The notes under the pieces were generated by a model, which was given only the letters and a program-made list of their open reading frames with translations, did no database searches and was not told where the DNA came from. A stretch of DNA of 64,000 nucleotides from the NCBI GenBank assembly GCA_948474755.1, contig CAOLHI010001853.1, forward strand, positions 62,001 to 126,000. The letters are read 5' to 3'. Shown here one piece after another: positions 21,186 to 33,049 of this stretch. Origin of the DNA: Ctenosaura bakeri. Its lineage: Eukaryota; Chordata; Lepidosauria; Squamata; Iguanidae. Numbering within the stretch: the stretch's first letter is position 1; each line of letters opens with the position of its first letter. The position numbers were made by a program, and so were the translations under genes.

Positions 21186-22535
21186 AAAAGCCCAGAGGAG
21201 GGCTTATCTCAAGCCAAGATGTGGGAGTACTTGAGGGCCACTCGTGGTGTAAGTACATGAGACTGCAAAACTGAGGAATTTGCCATAAAAGGCAGTGGTG
21301 GACTTATGTCATTTTTCACTCTGGATTTAAGGGTGTTAATTGTAAATGACTTTTAAGATGGCAACATGTATTAGGTCATTACTTCATGACTTGATAAGTT
21401 AGTTCTCCTGCATATGGGGCTCCGCTACCTGGGGCCCTGGACATCTAGCCCAATATCCTGCCTGGATGGCACCAATCAGATGATATTTCCTCATTCTGCA
21501 AGTTCCAACCATGCTTCTGCTGGCTATCTTCCAGGTTACCATGCTGCATATTAGTTTTACCTCTGGGAATCACCTAAATAGTTCTTCAAACTATTTTGGA
21601 CCTTTTTCCACTGTCTGTATAGCTGTACTCAACATTTGTATTAGAATAATTGGGTGCAGGGTTAGGTTGTTTTGAGTGTTCATGATGTAACAGAGAACTG
21701 ATTACAATGCAGTAACAAGAAAAAAAAAGAATCATCCACCAGCTCTAAAAAAAAATTGAGCCTGATGAACACAGCTGTTACAGAAGATGCTGCTGCCATT
21801 TATTCTGCCTAACCATAGTCCATTTTCAGATTTCTTACCTGTGCATCTCTCCCTGGTAACAACTCATTGTTTTGTACTAAGAAGAAAAAAAACTTGTAAT
21901 GGGCGCTTATATTTTATGACCTATATTATTACTCTCTGGGTAGGGAAGGGATGGTGCCAAACTAATTATTGCCTTGTCTAATTTTAAATCCAGGTCCAGA
22001 GAGATTAACAACTTGCACATTAATTCCAAGCATCAACAGACTACATAACATAATGCAGATTTGAGGGAATGAAGGAGCACTCTCTGAAAAACCTTTATAC
22101 ACTTTGGGCCAGCACTTCAGCTGATGTATAGTATTTTTTTTCCCACTACAGTGTTTTACGTAGAGGCCCAGAGAGCTATATTTGCTGATGAGGTGACCCT
22201 ATTCTTTTGTTTAAAATACTTTTGGCCCTCATCCAGCACAGTGTTAGACATATTTAAGCCCAGTGAAATCAATGAGTTGCTTCCAATGGTGGCCTTGCTT
22301 CGAGCTGCAGCAGTTTCTGTCAGTCAAGGTGCCAGCTTTTTGCTGATGCCTGTTAGGTCCTGGAGATCTGACCATATTGCAATCTGTTCCAGACAGCAGG
22401 CAGGAATAGTAGAGGTTCTTTAGTCCACCAGAAGTGGGCAGAGGAGTAAGTAGGTTGGAAGATTCAGGAAAAAAGTCTCCACTCTGCATAAATAGAAGGA
22501 CGTTCTACAAAGATAAGGGTGGGCCATGATTGGAT
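21186..22535. other. intergenic, no gene seen
   Basis: No repeat or gene recognised. Open frames at 21787-21981 and 22124-22489 have no domain. Confidence 0.4.
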
Positions 22536-22630
22536 CTCCAGATCTTGTAGGAAGGCAACTCCTGTCATCCCTAGTTAGTACAGCCAGCAGTAAAGAATCA
22601 TGGGAGTTGAAGTCCAACAACTTCTGGAGA
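22536..22630. mobile_element. short hAT-like MITE
   Basis: Ends TCTCCAGATCTTGTAGG and AACTTCTGGAGA, with the interior ATCATGGGAGTTGAAGTCC, a widely dispersed reptile MITE motif. Confidence 0.6.
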
Positions 22631-22732
22631 ATGACAAACAGCTCACCCTCACACTATCAAAAAGTTTCCATTGGACACAATCCAGTAAACTTAATCAGAC
22701 TGGTGTTGGATTATTACAGAACATTATGATCT

Positions 22733-22851
22733 GAATCCTATTATTAGTCCCTAAGTAGAACAGCCTACTGAGTCAATTGCTGAATGGTGAGTCAAGTCCT
22801 TTGTAAATTCAATTGATTCAATGAGTGTACTCCACTTGAGACTAACAATAG
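22733..22851. mobile_element. short MITE, TIR ATCCTATTGTTAGT family
   Basis: Starts GAATCCTATTATTAGTCCC and ends GAGACTAACAATAGC, an inverted pair. The interior has TCAATTGCTGAATGGTGAG, shared with the copy at 30798. Confidence 0.65.
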
Positions 22852-24036
22852 CAATCATGACAAAATTATACCACATTTGCACTCGTGTAAACAATCCACA
22901 GCAACCTTGGTACAGTGCATGGTGTAATTCTTAAATCAAATCATTGGTTTTATACCTTTTCCCCATCTCAAAAGCTTTGAAGCATGGTTGCACCTCTGAG
23001 TCTGGAAGATTTTGCATTTCTCCAAACTTGAGGGAAAAGATATTTTAGAAATTGAGAGTGACCAACAAAAATGCCCTTCACACCACAACATCAGCAATGA
23101 CTGAGACTACACAATGGTTTAGGAAATTCACCTGGCACTGACTCAATTGATTTTGCTTATGATTTTAATGAAATAAAAGTTTGCATCTACAAACCTCAAA
23201 GTTTGTTTCACATCAGGGTCCATACTAAATGGACCAATCCAAGAAAGTTTACAAGGAAAATTCTGAACTCATACAAAAATGTCTGGGATATCAATTTAAG
23301 TATAAATATCAAATTTAGTGTTTTGATAAATATCACATTTTATAAATATCAGATTAGGTAAAGTTGGTTCATATATGTGAAAGTGGATTGGATAAAGTTC
23401 ATTGATATATGTGGATTCTAGTGTGTATGTTGACAAATCAGGTCCAAAAATCTACTATGGTGTTTGTTTTGGTCCCATTAGTTGGGTGATTCTGGAATCA
23501 GCTACAGAATGTGGAGTTTTATATTAAGGGGGACAGATTTAACACTTTAAATTGCAGTAGTAGTAAATTATAGTATGGTATACAGATATAGGGTCAAAGC
23601 TTTTTTAAGTCATCTGTATGTTGGGTTTCAACAGATTTTCCACCCCCTGCCCTGGAACTAGACAACCCAACTATCATGGCTAAGCAGTAAAAATGGGGAA
23701 AGTATTGTGCTAGTAGATTGTCTACCAATCTACTTCCTGATGGTTTGGATCAAAACACCTTCCTGATGGGTTGGATCAAAACACATCTTATCTCCAACTA
23801 CTGGGAATGAGATTATGGGAATTATAGGCCCAAGCAGCAAGAGAATGCCAGATTGATTCAGATCTTTTCTGGATTCTGGATGGATTCAGATCTTTTCTGT
23901 GGTTTGTATGGAATCCTTTGGCTGATCCATGAGAGGTAAAAACAGAGGTTCAGTTCTCACGCAGTTCAGCAAGTGCACTGGTTGGAAGAGAAAACACACC
24001 TATCAACTTTAAAATAGACCCAGGTAGGGACTTTGT
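22852..24036. other. intergenic; short local tandem duplications
   Basis: No gene. 23731-23790 holds a tandem duplication with unit TTCCTGATGGGTTGGATCAA, and 23850-23901 repeats GGATTCAGATCTTTTCTG. 23280-23420 has loosely repeated ATAAATATCA words. Confidence 0.5.
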
Positions 24037-24131
24037 GGCTATCCAGATGTTGGACTGCAAGCCTCAGCACCCTAGCCACCCTAGCCAGAGCTGAGGAATG
24101 CAGGGATTCACAATCCAGTAACATTTGGAGT
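24037..24131. mobile_element. short hAT-like MITE
   Basis: Ends GGCTATCCAGATGTTGGACT and AACATTTGGAGTG with an ACCCTAGCCACCCTAGCCAG centre (short tandem). Same broad family as 22536 and 52911. Confidence 0.5.
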
Positions 24132-24229
24132 GTGGCACTTTGTCCATCCTTAACATGAAAAGCAGAACTTCCTAAAATCTGTAGCAAATTAAGGGACCTA
24201 TTAACTGGAATCCTTTATTGTAGTTATTT

Positions 24230-24600
24230 GCTGCCTAGTTGACCAAGAGCCCCAGTCATCAACTGCCCTGCTCAGGCGTTGCAGACTCTGATTTGTGGTT
24301 TCCTTGACTGAGTCAACTCACCTGTAATGTGGTCTCCCTCTTTGCCTACGGCCTTCTGCTTTGCTGAGCATTATTGTCTTTTCCACTGAGTCAGGTCATC
24401 TCATGATACGCCAAAAGTACAATAGCCTCAGTTTAGACATCTTGGTTTCTAGGGAGAGTTCAGATTTGATTTGGTCTAGGATTTCATCTGTCTTTTCAGC
24501 AGGCTGTGGTATCCAAAGAACTCCAACATCATAGTTCAAATGAACTGATTCCTTTTCTGTGAGCTTTCTTTTCTGTCCAGCTTTCACACTCATACAAAGA
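24230..24600 (-). mobile_element. RTE/BovB-like LINE remnant
   Basis: Minus-strand translation gives SELSLETKMSKLRLLYFWRI, then a stop and, still readable, SVEKTIMLSKAEGRRQRGRP. This is the C-terminal end typical of RTE/BovB reverse transcriptases (LKLxYFGHxMRR-x-DSLEKT-x-MLG-x-x-EGRRRRGRP). Stops and substitutions show it is dead, and the N-terminal part is missing. A second piece of the same kind lies on the plus strand at 24900-25050. Confidence 0.75.
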
Positions 24601-24899
24601 AATCAGAATTACTATGGCAGTCCTTTAGGTACACTATCCATTTGGACTGCTATGCCAATATGGGAAAAAACCATGGGCACAGCACCCATGAATGAAGCCA
24701 GACACTGAAGCCAGGAGATTTCATCTGTCTTCTCCCACCACATCCAACATAGTATACCTAAATGATTCTGGCATTAACTGCCAGAATCCTTTCTCAGGAT
24801 TGAGGTTGTTGACTATGATTGGTTCTATGCTTGCTCTCATTTGGAAACCACAGCTTTCTTACTGTTATTGTTCTTTAACTTTTAGAAATTATCTTTTTT

Positions 24900-25050
24900 T
24901 TAAAAGAGGAAGAGCACATTACAGATGGGTGGATTCAATCAAGGAAGCCATAGCTGCCTTCAGCTTGCAAGAAAAGCTCTGGATGACCAGGGCTCCTGGA
25001 GGTCTTCCATTCATATAGTGGCTGTAAGTCAAAGTTGACTTGAAGGTAAA
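24900..25050 (+). mobile_element. RTE-like LINE 3' end
   Basis: Translation RGRAHYRWVDSIKEAIAAFS matches the same LINE C-terminal motif as 24230-24600. It is followed by GCTGTAAGTCAAAGTTGACT and TGAAGGTAAACAAC, a 3' tail also seen at the ends of SINEs in this window. Confidence 0.65.
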
Positions 25051-27222
25051 CAACAGCTCTGCCCAGTCTAGGCTTACACTCCAATAGATGTAATACAGAA
25101 AGAAAAAGAGGGAAGAGGAAATCAAGCACTAGAACAGCAGTTCCTGTCCTATGTTCAGTGCATGGGGCCAGACTGCTTTTCACTTTGCTTGTTCTTCTTG
25201 GAAAAAGGAGACAAAGTTCCCCAGTCTCCTAGTCAATAGATGGAAGCCAGAATATGCTATCTTCCAGATCAACAGAGATTGTCCACAGCAGGTGGCAGTT
25301 ATGGGTATAAGAATCTCAAAACAACTGTTCGCTGTCTCTTCTGGAAGAGAAGAAGAAAGCAAACATGTGAAGTTGCTCCTTTTCTGGATGGATGGGCCCA
25401 GACCAGTCTCCCCATTGTCATGATGCTCTTGTTGGGAAACAGGGGATGAAATTGTCCATTGGCTCTTGATCTTGTGAATGATAGATGAGGACAAGAGGAC
25501 ATCATTCTTCAGCTCTCCAAAGCGTTTGTAATAGAAGAGCTTCCACTTCAGCTCACAATTTGCAGTTCAAGGACTTTATGGGAAATTATTTTGCCCATGC
25601 AAATAACAACTTTTTTCTCCCAAATGCCAAGAAGACAAAAATTGACATACTTTAATTCAAAGCACAGGATGTACTAGTAATGTATGTTGAATAACAGAAT
25701 ATAAGAGCTTTCACCAAATCTTGTGTGTTATTTATAGCAGGCTGGGGAATGTGCAGCCCTCCAGATATTGTTGGACTACATGGAAGGCTTTTCATTGTTG
25801 ATAGTTAGACAGAGCTGGTGCTAATAGCTGCCTCTGAGTTCTGGTGAAAACATAGCTAAAAAGAATGTGGATTTTTTTTCCCAACCAAATAGTGAATGAA
25901 GTGTCATTAACAATGACTCACCATGTATCTCGGCACAGCCCCAGAAGATCAGACAGATGAAAATGAACCAGATTTCTTTGTAGCTGCTTTCTAACCTAGT
26001 TGCTATCAGTGGAAAGAGTCTATGTGAGATGGAAGTGGAAAGCAAAGACTACAGCTGTTCTATTTGGTTTTCCCCTCTTGGCTTTTCTCAGCAGGTTCTA
26101 TATGATGGCATCAGACAATAACAAATGGGTTTCAGTTTTTCCCCAGAGCCAATCTGCACAACTGTTTTTAGAGCTTCCCCTTCACAGTTGTAAAGCTTTT
26201 CTTTATTTTTCCTAAATGTCTAGAATGCACCAGAGGCAAACTTATTGATTTGGTTTGGATGTAATGCTAAGAGAGCATTATGCACAAGAGCCTCAGGCTC
26301 AAGCACTTCTCCCTCCCCTCTCCTTTTCTGACACAGCCAAAGTGACCAAGTTCCATTTTCAAATAACTGCAATTTAGGATTCTATTTGAATCTCAAAGTG
26401 TGGTTACTCTTAGTGTGGTTAAGACCAGTGGTAGATAAATCTGGTTCATGGACTTCATCTGGGCCCTGCAGGGACCTTTAACATCTCAGTCCCCAAGATT
26501 TTGTTATTAAAGATTGCCACATTTTGGTGGGTACAGCAAAAAAAAAACAACCATAAATGACCCCCCAAAAAAAACCCAACCCAAAAACAAAGAACCACCA
26601 GATGACCTTTTTTCTGAAGAAGAAGGAGGAGGAGGAGGAGGAGGAGGAGGAGAAGTAGTAGTAGTAGTAGTAACTTCTGGTCACCATGGGCCTAAAGCAG
26701 ACTGGGAAGTCTCAGATTGTAACTCTGGGCACATCCAGACTAATTAAAAGGAAAGTCCCAGATATTGCTCTTATATAATATTTATTTATTTTGGAGAATC
26801 ATATACTTTTGTTCATCCCAAAATATTTTCTCTCAGCTCCCAGTCAGAAACTTACAAACAGGTTGGCTTATGTTCATCTACTATAAAATCAGAAAGAATG
26901 GGAAGAAAATCTGGGATTTTTCAATCAGTCTGGATGCACCCACAGTGTGCATTCAAGTGTGTACATGGAAGTGCGTGTCTTAGCACTGCTTTCACAAATA
27001 TATTTCATGGGCATGAAGGGGGATGCTGTACCCTCAAGTTTCAGGGAAGGGCATGTGCCACTTCAGTTGAAGAAAAGAAGCCTATATTGTAAACCAAAGT
27101 CTGAAGCTGTTTTTTTTTAATCTAATCTCATTTTCCTGGCAGTTCATAACAGTTTGAATCTGTCTTCTTTCTCAAGTTAAAATTAGCCATAGCCCAAATA
27201 TTGAAGGAGTAAAAGGAGTTTC
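25051..27222. other. intergenic, no gene seen
   Basis: No recognised coding sequence; overlapping open frames at 25151-25505 and 25821-26215 carry no known domain. A half-copy of the CCAGATATTGTTGGACTACA hAT-like motif lies at 25758-25782. Confidence 0.35.
26615..26673. repeat. (GGA)n then (GTA)n microsatellite
   Basis: GAAGAAGGAGGA repeats pass directly into GTAGTAGTA repeats. The poly-Gly and poly-Ser open frames are artefacts. Confidence 0.95.
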
Positions 27223-27431
27223 AGCCAGTGTTGTATAGTGGTTTGAGTGCTAGACTAGGACTCCTGAAATCCAGGGTTTGAATCCCCACTTGGGAATGGA
27301 AATACACCTTAGGCAAATCACACTCTCTCAGTCTCAAATAAAGGCAAAGGCAAGCCCACTCTGAACAAATTCTGCCAAGAATAGCCTCATGACAGGGTCA
27401 CCTTAGGGTCACCATAAGTCAAAAAAGTGGT
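27223..27431 (+). mobile_element. tRNA-derived SINE, full-length type
   Basis: Head TATAGTGGTTTGAGTGCTAG (A-box-like), B-box-like GGTTTGAATCCCC, body CACACTCTCTCAGTCTC, and the late part TTCTGCCAAGAATAGCC then TTAGGGTCACCATAAGTC. This is the best reference copy of the family in the window. Confidence 0.85.
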
Positions 27432-28283
27432 TAGTTAAGAAGGGACACATATTTTCCAATTCCCCATTCCAGAAGACAAGAAGGGCTAGAGGTGTGCATA
27501 ACCTGAGGCTCATTCACATAACGTTAAACTACCATTTAGTGTTGCATTGAAACAGTTATCATTGTGTGACTCTATTGCCCCAAGCAAAACAATGGTTTGC
27601 TTACATCATGGCACATGTGGACAACATTTGTACTTGTGGGACTTCACTTACACAATGACTATGCCGTGGGAATATATTGAACTGGTCACAAATTCTTATA
27701 TATCAAAATATTACAGTCATTTTCTGTTGCTCTAACAACATAAGGACTGAATGGTTGATTTCTGCAGCATTCATTGAAAAGATAAAAACATTCACCAGAA
27801 GGTCCCAGAGTCCTTCCTGTAGTCCTGTTCTGTGGATTTTAAATGTTTCCTGGTTTCCTATTATTGTTCTTTTGACAATGGGAAAGTGCATTCATTAATA
27901 CACTAAATATTTTATTGACTAACTCGTCCTAAAAATGTCTCCAAGGGGATACAGATACTATAAGAGGCTGTGGCAATGATATTGCCATCTCTGTTGCATT
28001 TATGGTACCCGAGTTGCTAAAGGACCACTTTGATTCCCTTGATACTGTGTACATTCCTTTGACTCTTCTCTTACTTTTGATGATGTGGTATAGTTGTATC
28101 AACTTAGGGTGAAGGGCCTGAATAAATTCTTTTGAGAAGACTATTAGCAGGCCTTTTAAAACTGAAAAGATCCCGGGCATCTAATGATCTTATGAGAACA
28201 TAATAACAAGTGATGAGCTTTAAAATAAATTAGTTTAAAAGAAACTTATTGGAGAACCTATCATACTGGCAGTGTATAATATT
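27432..28283. other. intergenic, no gene seen
   Basis: Nothing recognisable. Short open frames at 27547-28180 have no domain. Confidence 0.4.
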
Positions 28284-28525
28284 CAGTGCATACTATAACA
28301 GTCTGAATGTTGGACTACGATTCTAGAGACTAGAGTTTGAATCCTTGCTCAACTGTTTTAATACAATGAGTGACCTTGGCCAAGTCACACACTCTCAGCC
28401 TCAGTGGAAGGTGAAGGCAAAGGAAACCCCTCACTCGCCAAATAAATCCTGCCAAGAAAACTGTGATAGGTTTGACTTAAGGGTTGCCATATATTGGAAA
28501 AGACTTGAAGGCACACAGCAACAAC
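28284..28525 (+). mobile_element. tRNA-derived SINE with ACA-type tail
   Basis: GTCTGAATGTTGGACTACGA, B-box-like GTTTGAATCC, TGACCTTGGCCAAGTCACAC, TCCTGCCAAGAAAAC, GGGTTGCCATATATTGG and the tail ACTTGAAGGCACACAGCAAC. A short TTACAATATTGTAA palindrome follows at 28529. Confidence 0.85.
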
Positions 28526-28711
28526 ATTACAATATTGTAATATTACAATATTACATATTCTTATGTAACGTTGCTTATTTTGGAAGTAATAATAAAAAGG
28601 TTTTCAGCAACTTTTAAACTGATATAGTTTTTCTTTTATTGTTACTAATTTCATTTTATTTTTTTATTTTTGGAGTGAGCAATTTTTTAAATCCTAGATA
28701 TAAAGAGCAAT

Positions 28712-28925
28712 CCTGCATTGCACAATGGTTAGAGTGGTGGATACTTGTTTATTATATCCAGGTTCTAGTCCCCTTTGAGTCATGACACTCATGGAGCAAG
28801 CTTGGTTCAGTCACTCTCGTAGAGCCTGATATACCTTACAGGGTTGTACAGATAAAACAGGGAGAAAAGCCACGAACGCTGCCTTGAACTCCTTAGACAC
28901 AGGGGGGATATAGGTATAACTAATA
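28712..28925 (+). mobile_element. SINE, second type (L2-like tail)
   Basis: tRNA-like head CACAATGGTTAGAGTGGTGG, B-box-like CCAGGTTCTAGTCCCC, ACAGGGTTGTACAGATAAAA, TGCCTTGAACTCCTTAGACA and GGGATATAGGTATAACTAAT. Same order as 12185-12400. Confidence 0.75.
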
Positions 28926-28960
28926 AAACAAAACGTATATCAAACATGAGGAATTTTCAG

Positions 28961-29066
28961 CCTTCCAGATGTTTTCACCTACAACTTTTGTCACCCTACC
29001 AAACACAGCAAATGGTAAAGGATTGGAGGAGTTGGGATCTAAACCATCTGAAGGTCCAAAGGCTTT
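28961..29066. mobile_element. short hAT-like MITE
   Basis: Ends CCTTCCAGATGTTTTCACCT and ACCATCTGAAGGTCCAAAGG, a decayed version of the CCAGATGTT...ACATCTGG family. Confidence 0.5.
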
Positions 29067-29935
29067 TCACTCCTGTTCTATTGGGATTTACACTTGCAAG
29101 CAAACATGTATCAGAACAATCTGTAAGACTTAAAACAATCTTTTAAGGTAGACCAATGTTATTTTCCACAAATTGCAGTGGCAGGGAGGCTCATGCTGAG
29201 AGCTCGTGGCTTGTCTAGAAGTGTCCATGTGTACGGATAAGGTGGGAACTGAACTGGACAATTTTTATTTGTAGCATCCCTCATTTTCCCAACCATTCAA
29301 TTGCATTAGCTCTTATACAGCTGTCAAATGTTCATAGGCATGTTCTTGGAAAATCCTTTTATTTTAGTGAAATACACTCAGTGGGGGTGGAGAGGTGGAG
29401 TTGCAGGGGTTGTTTACACTTATAGGAATTCATTTTGACAAATGACATGCATGCCAAGAGCGAGTGCACAGGAGGTGAGAAAATACAGAGCTCTGCTCTA
29501 TAATTAATTTTATCTGAGAATATTGCTTACGTAGCACTTGCCCTGTTGGAATTATCTGAACGGTCTTTGGAGATGTTTAAGTCTTTAGGCTCATCTTGGA
29601 TCACGTTAGTGAATCAGCTCTTTTAAGTGGAAATAGTTTCCTCTTTGCAGATCACATTTTTTCCCATGCACACAACAGTGTGTTTGTGGGGGGGAACTCT
29701 GTGATACTGCTCTTTAATGCGTATTACCTAAAAGATGGCTAGTGCTGTCACCTCGAACAATGTGGATCACAGGGCATGAGGGGGAGAGCATTTCAAACCT
29801 CTGTGTCCCAGCTTCAGGTGCACATATCAAGTTCAAGTTTAAGTGGGTGTATCAACCCTACAGTTAAAGCAGTCAGAGCATTAATTGTCATGGTTATTTA
29901 GTTATTTTTATTCATTTCACATGCTGCCTTTCTCC
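29067..29935. other. unique block, possible conserved non-coding element
   Basis: No gene. 29400-29640 is free of recognised repeats, contains TATAATTAATTTTAT and balanced composition, and may be a regulatory element. Conservation could not be tested. Confidence 0.3.
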
Positions 29936-30140
29936 TTAGGAATCCTGGGATTTTTAGTTTAGCGAGGCACTCAGAAGTCACCACTAGAAAGAGCCTTAAT
30001 GCATATTCCCAAGCACTAGAGCTCTTTAGCAGCACAGAATTCTAGGTATCTCAACCAAACTATAAAACCCAGGATTCGATAGGATAGAACAATAGCAGTT
30101 AAAGTGGCATCAAACTGCTATAATCGTGCCATGTTGACAC
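29936..30140. mobile_element. diverged relative of the palindromic MITE (partial)
   Basis: AGGAATCCTGGGATTTTTAG and AACCCAGGATTCGATAGGAT form the inner inverted pair, with GCTATAATCGTGCCATGTTG at the right end. The left terminus is missing or unrecognisable. The core AGAGCTCTTTAGCAGCACAG differs from copies D and F. Confidence 0.55.
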
Positions 30141-30797
30141 ACTATTATTCGTAACAAAATCAAATCATACAATGGTAGCATTAAAAGTGGCAGCACACAA
30201 TGTACTGCATCCAGGAAATATTAGTCAGGAATACAATGTTTGTTTACCAGGGGGCAGGACAGTCACCCCAATTCCAATCGGCAGCTGTCTAGGGAGCATT
30301 GGATGCAGGAGAACTGCCAGACAGCACCTTTGTTGGTCTCCAGTTATAGTGGGTATAAATGTGCCACTTCCAGAGTGGATCAGGGAGCTCTGAATATATT
30401 TGTCAGGGGCTGCAAAAACACCCGTGAGAGCTTCATGGGGTCTCAATGCTACCTTTTGAACACTCCTAACCAAGAGGACTCATGGTCCCATTGTTCAAGG
30501 CCACAGGATTCCCCTTGCCCTCAAGGACTAATGGGGAGATTTCTAAAAAAGCAGATGCAGGACACACACCTGCTGCCCTGGCTGGTGTGAGCTGACAGAA
30601 TCTTTGGATGCAGAAGATAATCAGCCATTTTGCCCTTTTACTCCCCATCCAAAATCACCCATAATTTCATATCCTGCCTCCCAACCCCCAAAAAAATGGG
30701 TACAAACCTTTATTTTAAAGCCCTCAATGTAGCCCTTCTGTTAAAAATTTGAGTCCATGTAAAATAAAATGTATAAAAATATATATACAACTACTAA
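30141..30797. other. intergenic, no gene seen
   Basis: Open frames at 30172-30648 on both strands carry no known domain. Confidence 0.35.
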
Positions 30798-30917
30798 ACT
30801 ACTGTTGATAGTTCCAACTAGTGTGGATCTATTGATTCAATTGCTGAATGGTGGCCTGACACTTACAGAAAGCCCATTGATTCAATGGGTGTCTGCTAGC
30901 TGAGGCTAACAATAGGA
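30798..30917. mobile_element. short MITE, TIR ATCCTATTGTTAGT family
   Basis: Left end CTACTGTTGATAGTTCCAAC and right end TGAGGCTAACAATAGGA. The interior has GATTCAATTGCTGAATGGTG and CCATTGATTCAATGGGTG. Confidence 0.65.
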
Positions 30918-31194
30918 CTTAGGCCCATGAGACTAAAATAGAAGGGGCAATTCAAACAAATCCAAATAATTCAGCAGGGCAGGTAAAACCTCAATCTACC
31001 TGAGCAAGGAATTGTTTTGCCTGGGGCTAAAATCATGTCAAAGTTCATAGCATGTAGTTGGAATGCATTAACAGAATATGCCCTCTTTCCTAAAGGCTAA
31101 GAGGTATGAATTTGACCATACAGAACACCGTTCAATAGCCTTGGAACAATGAAAATCATAGGAGCAGTCATTCTTCTTCAGATGAGTTTTCAAG

Positions 31195-31350
31195 AGATAG
31201 CCATATTAGTCTGTTGCAGTTTAGAAAGGAAAAGACAGTAGCAGAAGGAATCTTGCAGCACCTTTGAGATGGATTTGTTTTAGGATGAGCTTTTGTGGAT
31301 TTCACTCCACTTTCTCAGATACATTGATATCCATGAAAGCTCAAGCTAAA
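31195..31350 (+). repeat. old reptile interspersed repeat
   Basis: AGATAGCCATATTAGTCTGT, GAATCTTGCAGCACCTTTGA, GATGAGCTTTTGTGGATTTC and CCACTTTCTCAGATACATTG. I recognise this order from a repeat common in squamates and turtles; the exact superfamily is not certain. Confidence 0.6.
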
Positions 31351-31510
31351 ATAAATTACAGTACACCCTCTGTATATCTGGGGGTTCCATTCCAGGAACC
31401 CTCAAAAACAGCAAAATTAATGACTGCTTGCATCTCGTTATACTGAATGGCAGCAACATGTGCATGTTGCCACCATTTTCAGTATAGGACTCGATGGTCA
31501 TGGATACTCA

Positions 31511-31661
31511 GGCCATTTCCACACTAGACTGCTGTAGTGCAATTATTCCACTTTCAACATCCTATGTAATCCTGGGGTTTGCAGTTTAGGGAGGGGCCTT
31601 GGAAAGTGGAATAATTGAAAGTGGAATAATTGCATTGTAACAGTCTAGTGTGGAAATGGCC
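31511..31661. mobile_element. palindromic MITE, copy I, with internal duplication
   Basis: Ends GGCCATTTCCACACTAGACT and TAGTGTGGAAATGGCC. The right arm repeats GAAAGTGGAATAATT twice in tandem (about 31604-31634). Flanks TCA and TCT differ at one base. Confidence 0.9.
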
Positions 31662-32939
31662 TCTGACTCACATGTCCGGAGATCGCAGGTAAGGTCTGTA
31701 GTCTTAAAGAGATTCCTTCTCCCATTCCCCTTTTTGCCTCAGATGAGGAACTGATATGGTCTTAGGCCCTGATGAGCTTTGCTGCCAGAGTGACTTTACC
31801 TGTTCTCTTCCCCCTTTTCCAGGGGTGGCCTTAAGAATAAGAGGTGCAAAATGGATGTCTCAGGCAGCAGAGTTTGGCCATCACAAAAGGCACCAAACAA
31901 TTATTTACTTTGCTATTACTGTAGTTTCGGTGGTAGGAAGGAAGGTCCTTGTAAATGACTTTGCCTCAAAGTGTCAAAACAATATGCGGCAGTTTTTATG
32001 TAGGTTGACTTGGATGAGCTGTGGAGTCAGGGTCATTTACTGCACCACCTTAGGCAGCCAAATGTTTGGGGTCATCTTTGCCCCCTCCCACCTTTGTCTG
32101 CTCTGTGAACAGATAATCACAGCATCAGAGTCTACAGTACCATTTGTCTGGAAAAGAATTTTCAAGAAAAATTGAAGGTACTTCTCTTTCTGCAGGAGAA
32201 GGGCATGAACATCTCTGGATTGGGGCCATGCTCTCCATGAGACAAGATGAAACTTTTCAAAAGAAGGGAAGGGAAGGGAAGGGAAGGGAAGGGAATTGAG
32301 AGTATCTAAAATAAAATAATCTATAAACAGGCAGTTGCAAAGCTTTGGTGTTTGGTAGACTTGATTAAAGCTGATAAAAGGCATTTTCCTGAAATATATT
32401 TCCATCCAAGGTAGAAGCATAAAATAAATTTCTTTTATATAAACACAAACCCTTAGAGATAACTTCAGACAGAACTGGATAATAATGTTGATGTGCACAA
32501 CTTAAATACACCTATAATATTATTAAACAGAGCTTTGGAGAATAATCAAAATAACAGTTGCACTAATTCCCCCTCCCCTTTTTTTTATTACAAATACAAT
32601 TTAGCTTTAGGCAGAGAGATGCTCTCATACAGAAATGGAGTCTCGTATTTTATTGGTAAGGACCAGCATAAAGGCACACAAAAGAGAGACTTGTTAAAAA
32701 AGAAATAAATTAATGATTGAAATAGACTGTTAGAAAAGCAAATGCACAGCCTCATTCTACACTATTAAAAGTTGGTCCTAATGAGTTTAATGGGACTTAA
32801 CTATTTTAAGTAAGTACAGATAGTATTATTTTTAGACTATAAGCCTTTGCATGTTTGCCTGGGTACCTAATGAACACACTGAGATTTTTTTTTTCCTGAG
32901 TAAACATGCACTGATTCAAGCCTCCACAATTGTTTAACT
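31662..32939. other. intergenic, no gene seen
   Basis: Open frames at 31756-32175 (plus) and 32037-32498 (minus) have no known domain. A (GGGAA)n microsatellite lies at 32262-32295. Confidence 0.4.
32262..32295. repeat. (GGGAA)n microsatellite
   Basis: About six tandem GGGAA units. Confidence 0.95.
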
Positions 32940-33049
32940 GGAAGTAAACAGTTTTATTATGGTGCATGTGAAGAAATCACACACACCCTGTAGTTCCAAA
33001 GGGTGTGTGTGATTTCTTCACACGTACAATAATAAAACTGTTTACCTGG
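32940..33049. repeat. 110-bp foldback with flanking AACT
   Basis: Arms of about 48 bp (left 32941-32988, right 33002-33049) share AAACAGTTTTATTAT and GAAGAAATCACACACACC as inverted copies, around a loop of roughly 11 bases (GTAGTTCCAAA). AACT occurs on each side (32936-32939, 33050-33053). It is either a palindromic transposable element with a 4-bp duplication or a templated inverted duplication. Confidence 0.85.

Noticed and set aside
27223..27431. Possible tRNA gene from A-box and B-box-like motifs
   Set aside because: No cloverleaf can be formed, and the downstream body and tail identify a SINE. The same applies to the other SINE heads.
31756..32498. 139- and 153-residue open frames on opposite strands
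   Set aside because: No recognised domain; the minus-strand frame crosses a (GGGAA)n microsatellite.
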